The notes beneath the pieces are model-generated. The model did not search any database. It was not told the origin of the DNA and saw only the letters and a program-made list of their open reading frames with translations. Source: Streptomyces sp. NBC_01198 (GTDB lineage Bacteria; Actinomycetota; Actinomycetes; Streptomycetales; Streptomycetaceae). Taken from it: a stretch of 64,000 bases of DNA. This document shows positions 52,076-60,829 of the stretch, piece after piece; positions within the stretch are counted from its first letter, which is position 1, and each line of letters starts with the position of its first letter. The position numbers and the translations under genes are program-made. The stretch lies in contig NZ_CP108568.1 in assembly GCF_036010485.1 (NCBI RefSeq), positions 3,851,001 through 3,915,000 on the forward strand, in the 5' to 3' direction.

Positions 52076-52942
52076 TCACAACTCCCGCTGAAACGTGTTC
52101 AGCCAGTTCAGGGAGTCCGCCGGGGTCAGGGCGAGCTGCCCCAGCGCGTTCATGGCCTTGTCGTACTCGACGACCTCGTCGTGCTTGTCGATGTAGAGCG
52201 CGCCGGTCAGCTGCTCCAGATACACCAGGTCGGGCAGGTCGGACTCGGGGAAGCTCAGCAGCGTGAAGGCGCCGCCGCCGGCCGCGTGTCCGCCGGTGGC
52301 GAAGGGGAGGATGCGTACGTCCACGTTGGGTGCCTCGGCGGCCTCCAGGACGTGCTGGACCTGGTCCCGCATGATCTGCCGGGTGCCGAACGGGCGGCGC
52401 AGCGCGCCCTCGTCCATCACGGCGACGAAGTGCGGTGCCCGCTCGGAGACGAGCAGCTTCTGCCGCTCGAGTCGTAGGCCGACTCGTCTTTCCACCCAGG
52501 AGTCGGCTCCTTCGGGATGACCGAGCCGGATCACCTGCCTTATGTAGTCCTCGGTCTGCAGCAGGCCGTGCACGAACTGCACCTCGAAGGTGCGGATGAG
52601 GGCCGCCGACTCCTCGAGACCCACGTAGGTCTGGAACCAGGTCGGCATCACCTCGCCGTATCCGTGCCACCAACCGGCCGCGTTGGCCTCTCTCACGAGT
52701 CCGAGCATGGCGAGCCGTTCACCCTCCTCGGTGACGCCGTAGAGCGTCAGCAGATCGGCGACATCCCGCTCCTTGAAGCTGACTCTGCCCAGCTCCATGC
52801 GGCTGATCTTCGATTCCGAGGCCCGGATGGAGTACCCGGCGTCCTCCCGGCTGATCCCCCGCGACTCACGCAGCCTCCGCAGCTGCGCTCCGAGCAGCAT
52901 TCGTCGCACGATGGACCCGCCTCCCGGCTGCCCTGCGCTCAT
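52076..52942 (-). CDS. XRE-family regulator with DUF5753 domain (WhiJ-like)
   Basis: 288-residue regulator. XRE domain about 14-70 (LGAQLRRLRESRGISREDAG and SESKISRMELGR), then the DUF5753-type domain (FVHGLLQTEDYIRQVI, FVAVMDEGALRRPFG, VRILPFATGGHAA, LVYLEQLTGALYID). ATG 52942 with GGAG about 9 nt upstream. Divergent from an HATPase gene and close to a DUF397 gene: the three form a recurring streptomycete developmental-regulator set. A shared GCACGTGCA motif marks both promoters. Confidence 0.87.
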   Translation of the reverse strand: MSAGQPGGGSIVRRMLLGAQLRRLRESRGISREDAGYSIRASESKISRMELGRVSFKERDVADLLTLYGVTEEGERLAMLGLVREANAAGWWHGYGEVMPTWFQTYVGLEESAALIRTFEVQFVHGLLQTEDYIRQVIRLGHPEGADSWVERRVGLRLERQKLLVSERAPHFVAVMDEGALRRPFGTRQIMRDQVQHVLEAAEAPNVDVRILPFATGGHAAGGGAFTLLSFPESDLPDLVYLEQLTGALYIDKHDEVVEYDKAMNALGQLALTPADSLNWLNTFQREL

Positions 52943-53023
52943 AAGTCACGCTCCGCCCTTGGTTCATCAGCAGTCTGCCACTAATGCCTTGCGGGCAGTA
53001 CCCGTCTGGTCACTCTCGATCGT

Positions 53024-53056
53024 CACGTGCATCAATTCCTTGCAGATGCACGTGCA
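53024..53056. promoter_or_regulatory. CACGTGCATC inverted repeat in XRE/HATPase divergent region
   Basis: CACGTGCATC (53024-53033) and GATGCACGTG (53045-53054) form a perfect 10-bp inverted repeat, spacer 11 nt; the 9-mer GCACGTGCA is at 53048-53056. Candidate XRE operator. Confidence 0.6.
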
Positions 53057-53123
53057 GACGCTCTTGCATCCCCGGGGTTCGATCCCTGAGCATGGTGACC
53101 GTGCAGAAACCCCGGGGGCACGC

Positions 53124-53606
53124 ATGAAGGCAGAGGCCGCACCTGTGCTTGACCCGTTATGGCAAGGCGTGCTCGCGCCCGAGCGACTTGCCGCGGGTCA
53201 CGGTGCCACGTGCGAACTGGCCGCCGCCCTCGAGTCGGTGCGCGAGGCGCGCCACTTCACCCGCACGACCTTGCAGCGCTGGGACCTGTCGATGCTGCTC
53301 GACTCCATGGAACTGGTCGCCTCGGAACTGGTCACCAACGCGCTGCGCTACGCGGTGCCCGCCGGCACGCCCGGCGCGCCGGTACGGCTGAGCCTGGTGC
53401 GCTGGACGAGCCGGGTGGTCTGTGCCGTGCGCGACCCCAGCGGGGTGGCGCCGATCACCAAGGACCCCGACTTCGTGGCCGAGACCGGCCGCGGGCTGCA
53501 CCTGGTGGACTCCTTCAGCGAGAACTGGGGATGGCACCCGCTGAGCGGTACGGGGAAGGTCGTCTGGGCGCTGTTCCTGGTCGCGCCGGGCGGCCAGCGC
53601 AGATAG
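53124..53606 (+). CDS. RsbW-like HATPase (anti-sigma factor family)
   Basis: 160-residue HATPase_c_2 protein of the RsbW/SpoIIAB kind: N-box ELVASELVTNALRYAVP, G1 box RDPSGVAP, G2 box GRGLHLVDSFSENWG. Such proteins bind sigma factors or phosphorylate STAS antagonists; many streptomycete copies are WhiJ-cluster partners of unknown target. ATG 53124 is preceded by CCGGGGG. The STAS protein 1.2 kb away is a possible partner, though it lacks the phospho-Ser. Confidence 0.82.
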   Translation: MKAEAAPVLDPLWQGVLAPERLAAGHGATCELAAALESVREARHFTRTTLQRWDLSMLLDSMELVASELVTNALRYAVPAGTPGAPVRLSLVRWTSRVVCAVRDPSGVAPITKDPDFVAETGRGLHLVDSFSENWGWHPLSGTGKVVWALFLVAPGGQRR

Positions 53607-53618
53607 CGCCCGCCGGAT

Positions 53619-53648
53619 GGGCCGTGACGCTTCCTGGCGTCACGGCCC
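53619..53648. terminator. 12-bp hairpin between convergent HATPase and DUF397 genes
   Basis: Arms 53619-53630 and 53637-53648 pair perfectly, 6-nt loop. The right arm overlaps the DUF397 stop codon. Confidence 0.7.
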
Positions 53649-53882
53649 CGGCATCAGATGGTCGAACTCGCCGGCCTTCACCCCGATGATCATCGATTCG
53701 ATCTCGGCCCTGGTGTAAATCAGCGCGGGCCCGTCCGGAAAGCGCGAATTGCGTACGGCGACGTCCCCGTCCGGGAGTGCGGCGAACTCCACACATGTGC
53801 CATTGGCATTGCTGTGCCGGCTCTTCTGCCAGACCACTCCCGCCAGGTCCACCGAAGCCATTCCATTGTGCGTCCGGCGCAT
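53640..53882 (-). CDS. DUF397 protein
   Basis: 80-residue DUF397 protein with VWQKSRHSNANGTCVEFA, DVAVRNSRFPDGPALIYTRAEIESMI as signatures (read in parts). ATG 53882 has GGGGAG 6 nt upstream; the longer open frame to 53984 reads through the CACGTG repeats as Cys-Thr runs and is not credible. Partner of the XRE regulator at 52076-52942 though separated by the HATPase gene. Confidence 0.87.
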   Translation of the reverse strand: MRRTHNGMASVDLAGVVWQKSRHSNANGTCVEFAALPDGDVAVRNSRFPDGPALIYTRAEIESMIIGVKAGEFDHLMPGP

Positions 53883-53936
53883 CAGCAACTCCCCAAAAGT
53901 GCCGTGTGGTACAGGAGATGATAACTCGTGGGGCGA

Positions 53937-53969
53937 GCACGTGCATGTGCACGTGCAAGTGCACGTGCA
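53937..53969. promoter_or_regulatory. Three GCACGTGCA motifs upstream of DUF397 gene
   Basis: Identical 9-mers at 53937-53945, 53949-53957 and 53961-53969, exactly 12 bp apart. A TATCAT -10 (minus strand, 53923-53918) lies downstream, so the array covers the -35 zone. The same 9-mer occurs between the XRE and HATPase genes. Confidence 0.65.
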
Positions 53970-54115
53970 GTCACAGCGCGTCATGTTCGTGAGCGCTCTG
54001 ACCTGAACCTGACCGGAATGTGAATGCGGGGACGGTCACCCGGCTACGGTCCGATACGATTGACGGTCCGTAGATGAATTCCTCACTCCGCGCTACGAAT
54101 TGGGAGCAGCCTGCA

Positions 54116-55846
54116 ATGGCTCGTCACCTCATCACCTCTGCCCTGCCCTATATCAACGGGATCAAGCACCTGGGCAACATGGTGGGGTCCATGCTCCCGG
54201 CGGACGTCTACGCCCGCTATCTGCGCCAGCGGGGACACGACGTCCTCTACATCTGCGCCACCGACGAACACGGAACTCCGGCGGAACTGGGTGCGAAGGA
54301 GGCCGGACTTCCGGTTGACGTCTTCTGCGCCCGCGCGCACGACGCCCAAAAAGCGGTCTACGACGGCTTCGCGCTGTCCTTCGACCACTTCGGCCGCAGT
54401 TCCTCCGCCCAGAACCGCGACATCACCCAGCGCTTCGCCCGGCGCCTGAAGGAGAACGGCTTCATCGAGGAGCGCGCGATCCGCCAGGTCTACTCGCTGA
54501 CCGACGAGCGCTTCCTGCCCGACCGCTACATCGTGGGCACCTGCCCGCACTGCGGTTACGACAAGGCGCGCGGCGACCAGTGCGAGAACTGCACCCGGGT
54601 GCTCGACCCCACCGACCTGATCGAACCGCGTTCTGCGATCAGCGGCAGCAGCGCCCTGGAGATCCGGGAGACCAAGCACCTGTTCCTCCTCCAGTCCGCA
54701 CTGGCCGACGAGGTCGAGGCCTGGCTCGACGCGAACAGCGACGACTGGCCGACCCTGGCGTCCTCGATCGCTCGCAAGTGGCTCACCGAGGGCCTGCGCG
54801 ACCGGGCGATCACCCGCGATCTCGACTGGGGTGTGCCGGTGCCCGCCGACACCTGGCCGGAGCTTGCCGCCGAGGGCAAAGTCTTCTACGTCTGGTTCGA
54901 CGCGCCGATCGAGTACATCGGTTCCACCAAGGAGTGGTCCGACGCGGCACCGGCGGGCGAGGTGCGCGACTGGCAGTCGTGGTGGTACGAGGCCGACGAG
55001 AGCGTCCGCTACACGCAGTTCATGGGCAAGGACAACGTGCCCTTCCACACCGTGATGTTCCCGGCCACCCAGTTGGGCACCCGCGACCCGTGGAAGAAGG
55101 TCGACTTCGTCAAGGCCTTCAACTGGCTGAACTACTACGGCGGCAAGTTCTCCACCTCGCAGCGCCGCGGCATCTTCACCGAGGCCGCGCTCGACCTGCT
55201 GCCGGCCGACTACTGGCGCTACTTCCTGATGGCGAACGCGCCCGAGTCCGACGACACCTCGTTCACCTGGGAGCTCTTCGCGGCCGGCATCAACAAGGAC
55301 CTCGCCGACACGCTGGGCAACTTCGTGAACCGGGTGCTGTCCTTCTCCCGGAAGCGCTTCGGCAACGAGGTGCCCGCCGGGGCGCCGGCCGGCGCGGCGG
55401 AGGCCAGGCTCGGCGAGCAGATCGCCGGACTGCTCGCGGAGTACGAAGGCCACATGGAGACGCTGCAGTTCCGCAAGGCGGCCCAGTCGCTGCGCGCGCT
55501 GTGGAGCGCGGGCAACTCCTACCTGGAGGAGAAGGCCCCCTGGATGGAGATCAAGACCGACCAGGACGGCGCCGCGCTGACGCTGCGCACCGCGATGAAC
55601 CTGATCCACCTCTACGCGGTCATCTCCGAGCCCTTCATCCCGGCCTCGGCCGCCGCGATGCGGGCCGCCTTCGCGCTGCCCGCCGACGACGCCCGCTGGG
55701 TCACCCAGGACGAGGCCCGCACCCTGGCCTCGGTCCCGGCCGGCACCCCCTTCACCGTGCCGCCGGTGCTGTTCGCGAAGATCACTGACGACGAGCTGGC
55801 TTCGTACGTCGAGCGTTTCGGTGGCGACCCGGACGCCGCCGCGTAG
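54116..55846 (+). CDS. metG: Methionyl-tRNA synthetase
   Basis: 576-residue class I synthetase charging tRNA-Met. HIGH-type motif is HLGN in [12 protein letters not shown]; the KMSKS loop is KFSTS, which I recall from other streptomycete MetRS. A single zinc knuckle CPHC...CENC (about 140-160) is present; anticodon-binding helices follow ([18 protein letters not shown]). No C-terminal tRNA-binding domain, the usual short form here. ATG 54116 with GGAG about 9 nt upstream; an in-frame ATG at 54074 is less likely. Confidence 0.96.
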   Translation: MARHLITSALPYINGIKHLGNMVGSMLPADVYARYLRQRGHDVLYICATDEHGTPAELGAKEAGLPVDVFCARAHDAQKAVYDGFALSFDHFGRSSSAQNRDITQRFARRLKENGFIEERAIRQVYSLTDERFLPDRYIVGTCPHCGYDKARGDQCENCTRVLDPTDLIEPRSAISGSSALEIRETKHLFLLQSALADEVEAWLDANSDDWPTLASSIARKWLTEGLRDRAITRDLDWGVPVPADTWPELAAEGKVFYVWFDAPIEYIGSTKEWSDAAPAGEVRDWQSWWYEADESVRYTQFMGKDNVPFHTVMFPATQLGTRDPWKKVDFVKAFNWLNYYGGKFSTSQRRGIFTEAALDLLPADYWRYFLMANAPESDDTSFTWELFAAGINKDLADTLGNFVNRVLSFSRKRFGNEVPAGAPAGAAEARLGEQIAGLLAEYEGHMETLQFRKAAQSLRALWSAGNSYLEEKAPWMEIKTDQDGAALTLRTAMNLIHLYAVISEPFIPASAAAMRAAFALPADDARWVTQDEARTLASVPAGTPFTVPPVLFAKITDDELASYVERFGGDPDAAA

Positions 55847-56045
55847 GGTCCGGCGCCCCGCGCCCGGTGACCGCCGAGTCCTCGGCGGGCACCGGGCGCA
55901 ACGGCCCCTCCTCGGGCAGCCGGGAGCGCTGCACGCCCGTACCCGCGGGCTTGCACGCGGAGACCGCCGAGGCGGCCGAGACCAGCGCGGCGGCCAGCCC
56001 GAGCACCGCGCGGCGCCGGCCGAGCTGCGCGGAGCCGCCGCTCAT
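55782..56045 (-). CDS. Small putative lipoprotein
   Basis: 87-residue frame with a convincing lipoprotein signal: RRR, hydrophobic stretch, lipobox VSAC near residue 31. ATG 56045 overlaps the stop of the upstream gene (ATGA), which favours translation. The remaining 55 residues are Arg/Pro-rich with no recognised domain, and the last 21 codons are antisense to the end of metG. It may be a real small lipoprotein or a 3'-truncated remnant. Confidence 0.5.
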   Translation of the reverse strand: MSGGSAQLGRRRAVLGLAAALVSAASAVSACKPAGTGVQRSRLPEEGPLRPVPAEDSAVTGRGAPDPTRRRPGRHRNARRTKPARRQ

Positions 56046-56821
56046 CCGAAGTCCGCCGACGCCAGCAGGTCGCTGACCTGCGCCAGCTGGGCGGGCGACG
56101 GGTGGGACAGGCAGGCCGTCGCCCACACCATCCTGCTCGTGCCGCCGGAGCGGACCATCGTCCTGCTGAGCTGCCGGGTCCCGTTGACCGTGTGGCAGGC
56201 CGTGGTCACCTCCGCGTCGGCGAGCGGCTGCTCCATGCCGTGCAGGATGTCCCCCTGCATCTTGACCGGCTCGCTGCGGAACATCACCAGCGCCCCGCCC
56301 CCGGCGAGCACCCGCGCCAGCGGGGTGCAGAAGCCGTCCAGGGCGTGCGCGCAGCCCTTCTCCGGCAGCACCAGCGTCTGCGAGGACAGGAAGACGCTGG
56401 TGGTGGCCGGGTCCGCCAGGATCCGCCAGCCCTGCGGCGGCCGCAGCCGCAGCCCGTCCATGCCGTCCGGCTGGTAGCCGCCGTCCGTGGTCGGGGCGGG
56501 GGTGGACATCGTCGGACGGTGGTCCGCCGGCGCCGTCGGCTTCCCGGCGGGGCCACTGGCCGCCACCGTCGGCAGCGCGGCCTGACCGCCGCCCTGCGGG
56601 CGCAGCAGCCCCGGCACCGCGGCCAGCACCGCCACGACGGCGAGCACCGCGCTCCCGGTGACCGCGGCCGCGCGCCGCCGGCGGCGGCGCCGCATCCGTT
56701 CGCGCACCCGCTCCAGACGCTGCGGCGGTGCGGGAAGTTGGGGCACCGCCCGCTCCAGCAGCACCCGCAGCTCGTCCTCGGCGCCGCTGCGGCCCTCGCC
56801 GATACCGTCCCGGTCAGTCAC
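56042..56821 (-). CDS. Membrane-anchored protein downstream of sigma factor (putative anti-sigma)
   Basis: About 259 residues: acidic N-terminal cytoplasmic region, an Arg-rich patch (RRRRRRRR), one membrane helix (AAAVTGSAVLAVVAVLAAVPG), Pro/Thr linker and an extracytoplasmic domain with four Cys. This topology fits a regulator of the preceding sigma factor, but no zinc anti-sigma motif is present. GTG 56821 has GGTGAG 5 nt upstream; GTG 56830 is also in frame. Overlaps the sigma gene end, so translation is coupled. Confidence 0.65.
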   Translation of the reverse strand: MTDRDGIGEGRSGAEDELRVLLERAVPQLPAPPQRLERVRERMRRRRRRRAAAVTGSAVLAVVAVLAAVPGLLRPQGGGQAALPTVAASGPAGKPTAPADHRPTMSTPAPTTDGGYQPDGMDGLRLRPPQGWRILADPATTSVFLSSQTLVLPEKGCAHALDGFCTPLARVLAGGGALVMFRSEPVKMQGDILHGMEQPLADAEVTTACHTVNGTRQLSRTMVRSGGTSRMVWATACLSHPSPAQLAQVSDLLASADFG

Positions 56822-57323
56822 GGCACTCACCGCCGTCCGGCGTGACCGCGGACGGCAGCCGCCCGCGCAGCGTCCGCAGCGCCTTCGCCGCCTGGCTCTT
56901 CACCGTGCCCTCCGAACACCCCAGCGCCTCCGCGGTCTCGGTCACGCTCAGGTCCTCGAAGTAGCGCAGCACCACCACGGCCCGCTGGCGCACCGGCAGG
57001 GCGCGTACCGCCGCGCCGAGCGTCTGCTCCAGGTCCACTCCCGCGTAGTCGTCCTGCGGCAGCGCCTGGTCCGGCAGGTCGCCGTGCGGCACCTCGCCGC
57101 GCCATCGCCTGCGCCACCAGGAGGCATGGGTGTGCACCAGCGCCCGGCGGACGTACGCCTCGGGATTCTCCTCGGCGATCCGGTGCCATTTGGGCCACAC
57201 CTTGGCCAGCACCGTCTGCAACAGGTCCTCGGCGAGGTGGGCGTCGCCGGTGAGCAGCCACGCGACCCGCAGCAGCCGTTGACCGCGTGCCGCGACGAAC
57301 TGCTCGAACCCGCCCTCGCCCAC
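56814..57323 (-). CDS. SigE-family ECF RNA polymerase sigma factor
   Basis: 169-residue ECF sigma factor of the actinobacterial SigE family (SigE here is the annotation class). Region 2: LLRVAWLLTGDAHLAEDLLQTVLAKVW; region 4: LPVRQRAVVVLRYFEDLSVTETAEALGCSEGTVKSQ (both read in parts). GTG 57323 is preferred because AAAGGA lies 6 nt upstream and homologues begin there; the frame is open to 57425. Heads a three-gene unit with a membrane protein and a small lipoprotein. Confidence 0.88.
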   Translation of the reverse strand: MGEGGFEQFVAARGQRLLRVAWLLTGDAHLAEDLLQTVLAKVWPKWHRIAEENPEAYVRRALVHTHASWWRRRWRGEVPHGDLPDQALPQDDYAGVDLEQTLGAAVRALPVRQRAVVVLRYFEDLSVTETAEALGCSEGTVKSQAAKALRTLRGRLPSAVTPDGGECRD

Positions 57324-57393
57324 CGAAAGTCCTTTCCACATGTCTACAACGCGGTCGGCCCCCTGTCCGGTTGCCCGCGTTCCGCGACCGAAT

Positions 57394-57422
57394 TTGACCT
57401 TCGCGCGGCGCGACCTGATACT
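57394..57422 (+). promoter_or_regulatory. Promoter of the mannosyltransferase gene
   Basis: TTGACC (57394-57399), 17-nt spacer, GATACT (57417-57422). Start point near 57429, giving a leader of about 35 nt before GTG 57463. Confidence 0.55.
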
Positions 57423-57462
57423 CACTGGAATTTCATCTCATCGGATATTCGGCGGAGGACAC

Positions 57463-58641
57463 GTGCCCGCAGGCCACACCGTGGGGCTCGTGGACCCGGC
57501 ACAGGACAGCCCTCCGCCGGCTGCCCGCGTCCGTACGAGGGACACCGTACGGGCGGCGGCGCGCGCGGCCGCACCCGCCGTGGGCGGATACCTGCTGGTC
57601 AGGCTGGTCGCGACCGGGATCCTCTGGCTGTGGGCGAACTCGGCGCACCAGAGCCTGGCCGGGGTGCTCGGCCGTAAATGGGACTCCATCTGGTTCCTCG
57701 GCATCATCCAGCACGGTTACGACCACGGCTCGCCGCTGGAGAGCAACCTCGCCTTCTTCCCGCTCTACCCCGAGTCGGTCCGCGCGGCCGCCGCGATCTC
57801 CCCGGTCGGTACCGCCGCCACCGGCATCGTCCTCGCCTGGATCTTCGCCGCCGCCGCCGCGTGGGGCCTGTACGCGATCGGTGCCAAGCTGCACGACCAC
57901 CGCACCGGGGTGCTGCTCGCCCTGCTGTGGGGGTGCATCCCGCACGCCGTCGTGGAGTCGATGGCGTACACCGAGAGCCTGTTCACCGCGCTCGCCGTCT
58001 GGACGCTGTACGCCCTGCTGGACAAGCGCTGGCTGACCGCGGGGGTGTGCTGCCTGCTGGCCGGCCTGTCCCGGCCGACCGCCACCGCCCTGATCCCGGC
58101 GGTCTGCCTGGCCGCGCTGTTCGCCGTCATCCGCAGGCCCACCGCCTGGCGAGCCTGGGCGGCGATGCTGCTCGCGCCGGCCGGCTGGCTCGGCTACATG
58201 CTCTGGGTGGCCGCCCGGGTACACCGGCTCGACGGCTGGTTCCACATCCAGAAGGCCGGCTGGGGATCGTCATGGGACGGCGGCCGCTTCACCGTCGTCA
58301 ACGCCCGCCACATCCTGCGCGGCGAGTCCCCCCTCGACCTCTACGCCGTGACGCTGGTGCTGCTGCTGGCCGTCGCGCTCTTCGCCCTCACCGTGGCCCA
58401 GCGCCAGCCGTGGCCGCTGCTGCTCTTCAGCGCGCTGCTGCTGGCCACGTCGATCGGGGGCTCCGGCTACTACCACTCCAAGGCCCGCTTCCTCGTCGCG
58501 GCCTTCCCCCTCCTCATCCCCCCGGCCGCCGCACTGGCCCGCGCCCGCCCGGCCACGACGGTCACGGTGGTGACGACCCTGACCCTGATCTCCTCCTACT
58601 TCGGCGGCTACCTCCTCCTGGTCTGGGTCCACTCCCCCTGA
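57463..58641 (+). CDS. PIG-V-like polytopic mannosyltransferase
   Basis: 392-residue GT-C type membrane glycosyltransferase with about nine to ten helices. The first loop has WDSIWFLGIIQHGY and AFFPLYP, diagnostic of the PIG-V/Gpi18-like family, where the Asp is catalytic and polyprenyl-phosphate sugars are donors. Likely modifies a wall lipid or glycan. GTG 57463 with GGAGG 4 nt upstream; ATG 57340 is in frame but precedes the predicted promoter. Convergent with aspS across a repeat element. Confidence 0.78.
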   Translation: MPAGHTVGLVDPAQDSPPPAARVRTRDTVRAAARAAAPAVGGYLLVRLVATGILWLWANSAHQSLAGVLGRKWDSIWFLGIIQHGYDHGSPLESNLAFFPLYPESVRAAAAISPVGTAATGIVLAWIFAAAAAWGLYAIGAKLHDHRTGVLLALLWGCIPHAVVESMAYTESLFTALAVWTLYALLDKRWLTAGVCCLLAGLSRPTATALIPAVCLAALFAVIRRPTAWRAWAAMLLAPAGWLGYMLWVAARVHRLDGWFHIQKAGWGSSWDGGRFTVVNARHILRGESPLDLYAVTLVLLLAVALFALTVAQRQPWPLLLFSALLLATSIGGSGYYHSKARFLVAAFPLLIPPAAALARARPATTVTVVTTLTLISSYFGGYLLLVWVHSP

Positions 58642-58667
58642 CGGTCCCCTACGCAGAGGGTGCCCTA

Positions 58668-58763
58668 CAGGGGCACGGGGAACTGCGCGCCCAGCCACTC
58701 ACCGGCCGTCAGGCACGGACCCGCCGCAAGCGGCACCCGCCCAGGGGCGCGGGGAACTGCGCG
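58668..58763. repeat. Intergenic repeat element C
   Basis: Two direct copies of CAGGGGCRCGGGGAACTGCGCG (58668-58689 and 58742-58763) separated by CCGCCGCAAGCGGCA-type sequence. Same family as elements A and B, but only in one orientation. The 285-bp gap 58642-58926 between convergent genes holds nothing else I can name. Confidence 0.75.
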
Positions 58764-58926
58764 CCCATCCCCCACCGGGCGGTGGTCCGGATGCGAGCAA
58801 CAGCCCCTCCGCCCCGGGCAGGGGGGCGCCACCTGCGCGAGGGGGCCCCACGAGCCCCGCGGCCCGCGGAAGCGCACCCCCCCTGCGCAAGGGGAACCGC
58901 ACAAGCCACCGCGGCCAGCGGGTTGG

Positions 58927-60681
58927 CTACTTCTGGCGGAGCTGGATATTGAGCTCGCGCAGCCGGTTGGGCTCGACCTCGGACGGCGCACCCATCAGGA
59001 GATCCTGCGCGTGCTGGTTGAGCGGAAAAGCGATCGTCTCGCGGATGTTGGGCTCGTCCGCGAGCAGCATGACCATCCGGTCGACGCCCGGCGCGATGCC
59101 GCCGTGCGGCGGCGCGCCGAAGTGGAAGGCGCGCAGCATCCCGCCGAATTCCGCCTCGACGGTCTCGCGCGAATACCCGGCGATCTCGAACGCCTTGTAC
59201 ATCACCGCGGGTTCGTGGTTCCTGATGGCGCCGGACGACAGCTCGATGCCGTTGCAGACAATGTCGTACTGCCACGCCAGGATGTCCAGCGGGTCCTTCG
59301 TCTCGAGCGCTTCGAGCCCGCCCTGCGGCATCGAGAACGGGTTGTGCGAGAACTCGATCGCCCCGGTGTCCTCGTTGCGCTCGAACATCGGGAAGTCGAC
59401 GATCCAGCAGAAGCGGAAGACGCCCTCGTCGTACTGCCCGGCGCGCTTGGCGGCCTCGACCCGCACCGGCCCCATGATCTTCGAGACCTCGTCGAACTCA
59501 CCGGCGCCGAAGAAGATCGCGGTGCCCGGCCTCGCGCCGACCGCGTCGACCAGCGCGGTCACGTCGTCCTCGGTGAGGAACTTGGCGATCGGCCCGGTGA
59601 GCGCGTTCTCCTCGCCGACCCGGACCCAGGCCAGGCCCTTCGCGCCGAGCGAGACGGCGTAGTCGCCGAGCTGGTCGAAGAACTTGCGCGGCTGGTCCGC
59701 GGTGTCGTGCACGGCCAGTGCGCGTACGTGCCGGTCGGCGAAGGCCTTGAAGCCGGAGCCGGCGAAGACGCCGGAGACGTCGACCAGTTCGAGCGCGGTC
59801 CGCAGATCCGGCTTGTCGTTGCCGTACTTGAGCATCGACTCGCGGAACGGGATGCGCGGGAAGGGCGAGGTGACCGTACGGCCGCCGCCGAGTTCGGTGA
59901 AGAGGTCGGTCATCACCTTCTCGATGACGCCGAAGACGTCCTCCTGCTCGACGAAGCTCATCTCCACGTCGAGCTGGTAGAACTCGCCGGGGGAGCGGTC
60001 GGCGCGCGAGTCCTCGTCGCGGAAGCAGGGCGCGATCTGGAAGTAGCGGTCGAAGCCGGAGATCATCAGCAGCTGCTTGAACTGCTGCGGCGCCTGCGGC
60101 AGCGCGTAGAACTTGCCGGGGTGCACACGCGAGGGCACCAGGAAGTCGCGGGCGCCCTCGGGGGAGGTGGCCGACAGGATCGGGGTGGCCATCTCGTTGA
60201 AGCCCAGCCCGGTCATCTCGCGGCGCAGGAAGGAGATGACCTGGGTGCGCAGCATGATGTTGCGGTGCATGCGCTGCCGGCGCAGGTCCAGGAAGCGGTT
60301 GGTGAGCCGCATCTCCTCGTTGGCGCTGTCCTCGGGGAAGACCGGGAAGGGCAGCGGGTCGGCGGCGCCGAGCACTTCGAGCGAGGTCACGTCGACCTCG
60401 ATCTCGCCGGTGGGCAGTTCGGGGTTGACGTTCTCCGCCGAGCGGGCCAGCACCCGGCCGTCGACGCGGACCACGGACTCCTTGGACTGGCTGCTCAGCT
60501 GGTCGTAGACGGGCGAGCCCGGCCGGACCACCAGCTGCGTGAAGCCGTAGTGGTCGCGGAGGTCGACGAAGAGGATGCCCCCCAGGTCACGGCGATTGTG
60601 CAGCCAGCCGGACAGGCGGACGTCGGTGTCGACGTCGGTGGCGCGCAGCTCTCCGCAGGTGTGTGACCGGTACCGGTGCAT
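58927..60681 (-). CDS. aspS: Aspartyl-tRNA synthetase
   Basis: 584-residue class IIb synthetase: N-terminal OB-fold anticodon-binding domain (1-105), motif 1 around [17 protein letters not shown], motif 2 [19 protein letters not shown], bacterial GAD insertion (about 300-410), motif 3 [14 protein letters not shown]. Standard bacterial length. ATG 60681. Whether it is discriminating for tRNA-Asp or also charges tRNA-Asn cannot be decided from sequence reading. Confidence 0.96.
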   Translation of the reverse strand: MHRYRSHTCGELRATDVDTDVRLSGWLHNRRDLGGILFVDLRDHYGFTQLVVRPGSPVYDQLSSQSKESVVRVDGRVLARSAENVNPELPTGEIEVDVTSLEVLGAADPLPFPVFPEDSANEEMRLTNRFLDLRRQRMHRNIMLRTQVISFLRREMTGLGFNEMATPILSATSPEGARDFLVPSRVHPGKFYALPQAPQQFKQLLMISGFDRYFQIAPCFRDEDSRADRSPGEFYQLDVEMSFVEQEDVFGVIEKVMTDLFTELGGGRTVTSPFPRIPFRESMLKYGNDKPDLRTALELVDVSGVFAGSGFKAFADRHVRALAVHDTADQPRKFFDQLGDYAVSLGAKGLAWVRVGEENALTGPIAKFLTEDDVTALVDAVGARPGTAIFFGAGEFDEVSKIMGPVRVEAAKRAGQYDEGVFRFCWIVDFPMFERNEDTGAIEFSHNPFSMPQGGLEALETKDPLDILAWQYDIVCNGIELSSGAIRNHEPAVMYKAFEIAGYSRETVEAEFGGMLRAFHFGAPPHGGIAPGVDRMVMLLADEPNIRETIAFPLNQHAQDLLMGAPSEVEPNRLRELNIQLRQK

Positions 60682-60829
60682 CGTGGTTCGTCCAAGTCGT
60701 CAGGTCGTCGCGATGGTGGGGAACCCGCACAGCCTACCGGCGCGGGGGGCGCCTCCTCATCCGCGTATCCGTGCGGTGACCAGCCGGGCACATTGGCTCA
60801 TACCAACCGAGAACACATAAACTGGGGCA

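Noticed and set aside
53066..53086. GGTTCGATCCC resembling a tRNA T-arm
   Set aside because: No matching acceptor, D or anticodon arms can be built from the surrounding bases.
53937..53969. Possible short CRISPR-like array
   Set aside because: Units are 9 bp with 3-bp gaps; no spacers and no cas genes.
53883..53984. N-terminal extension of the DUF397 gene rich in Cys-Thr
   Set aside because: It is the CACGTG motif array read as codons; a proper ribosome site and family start lie at 53882.
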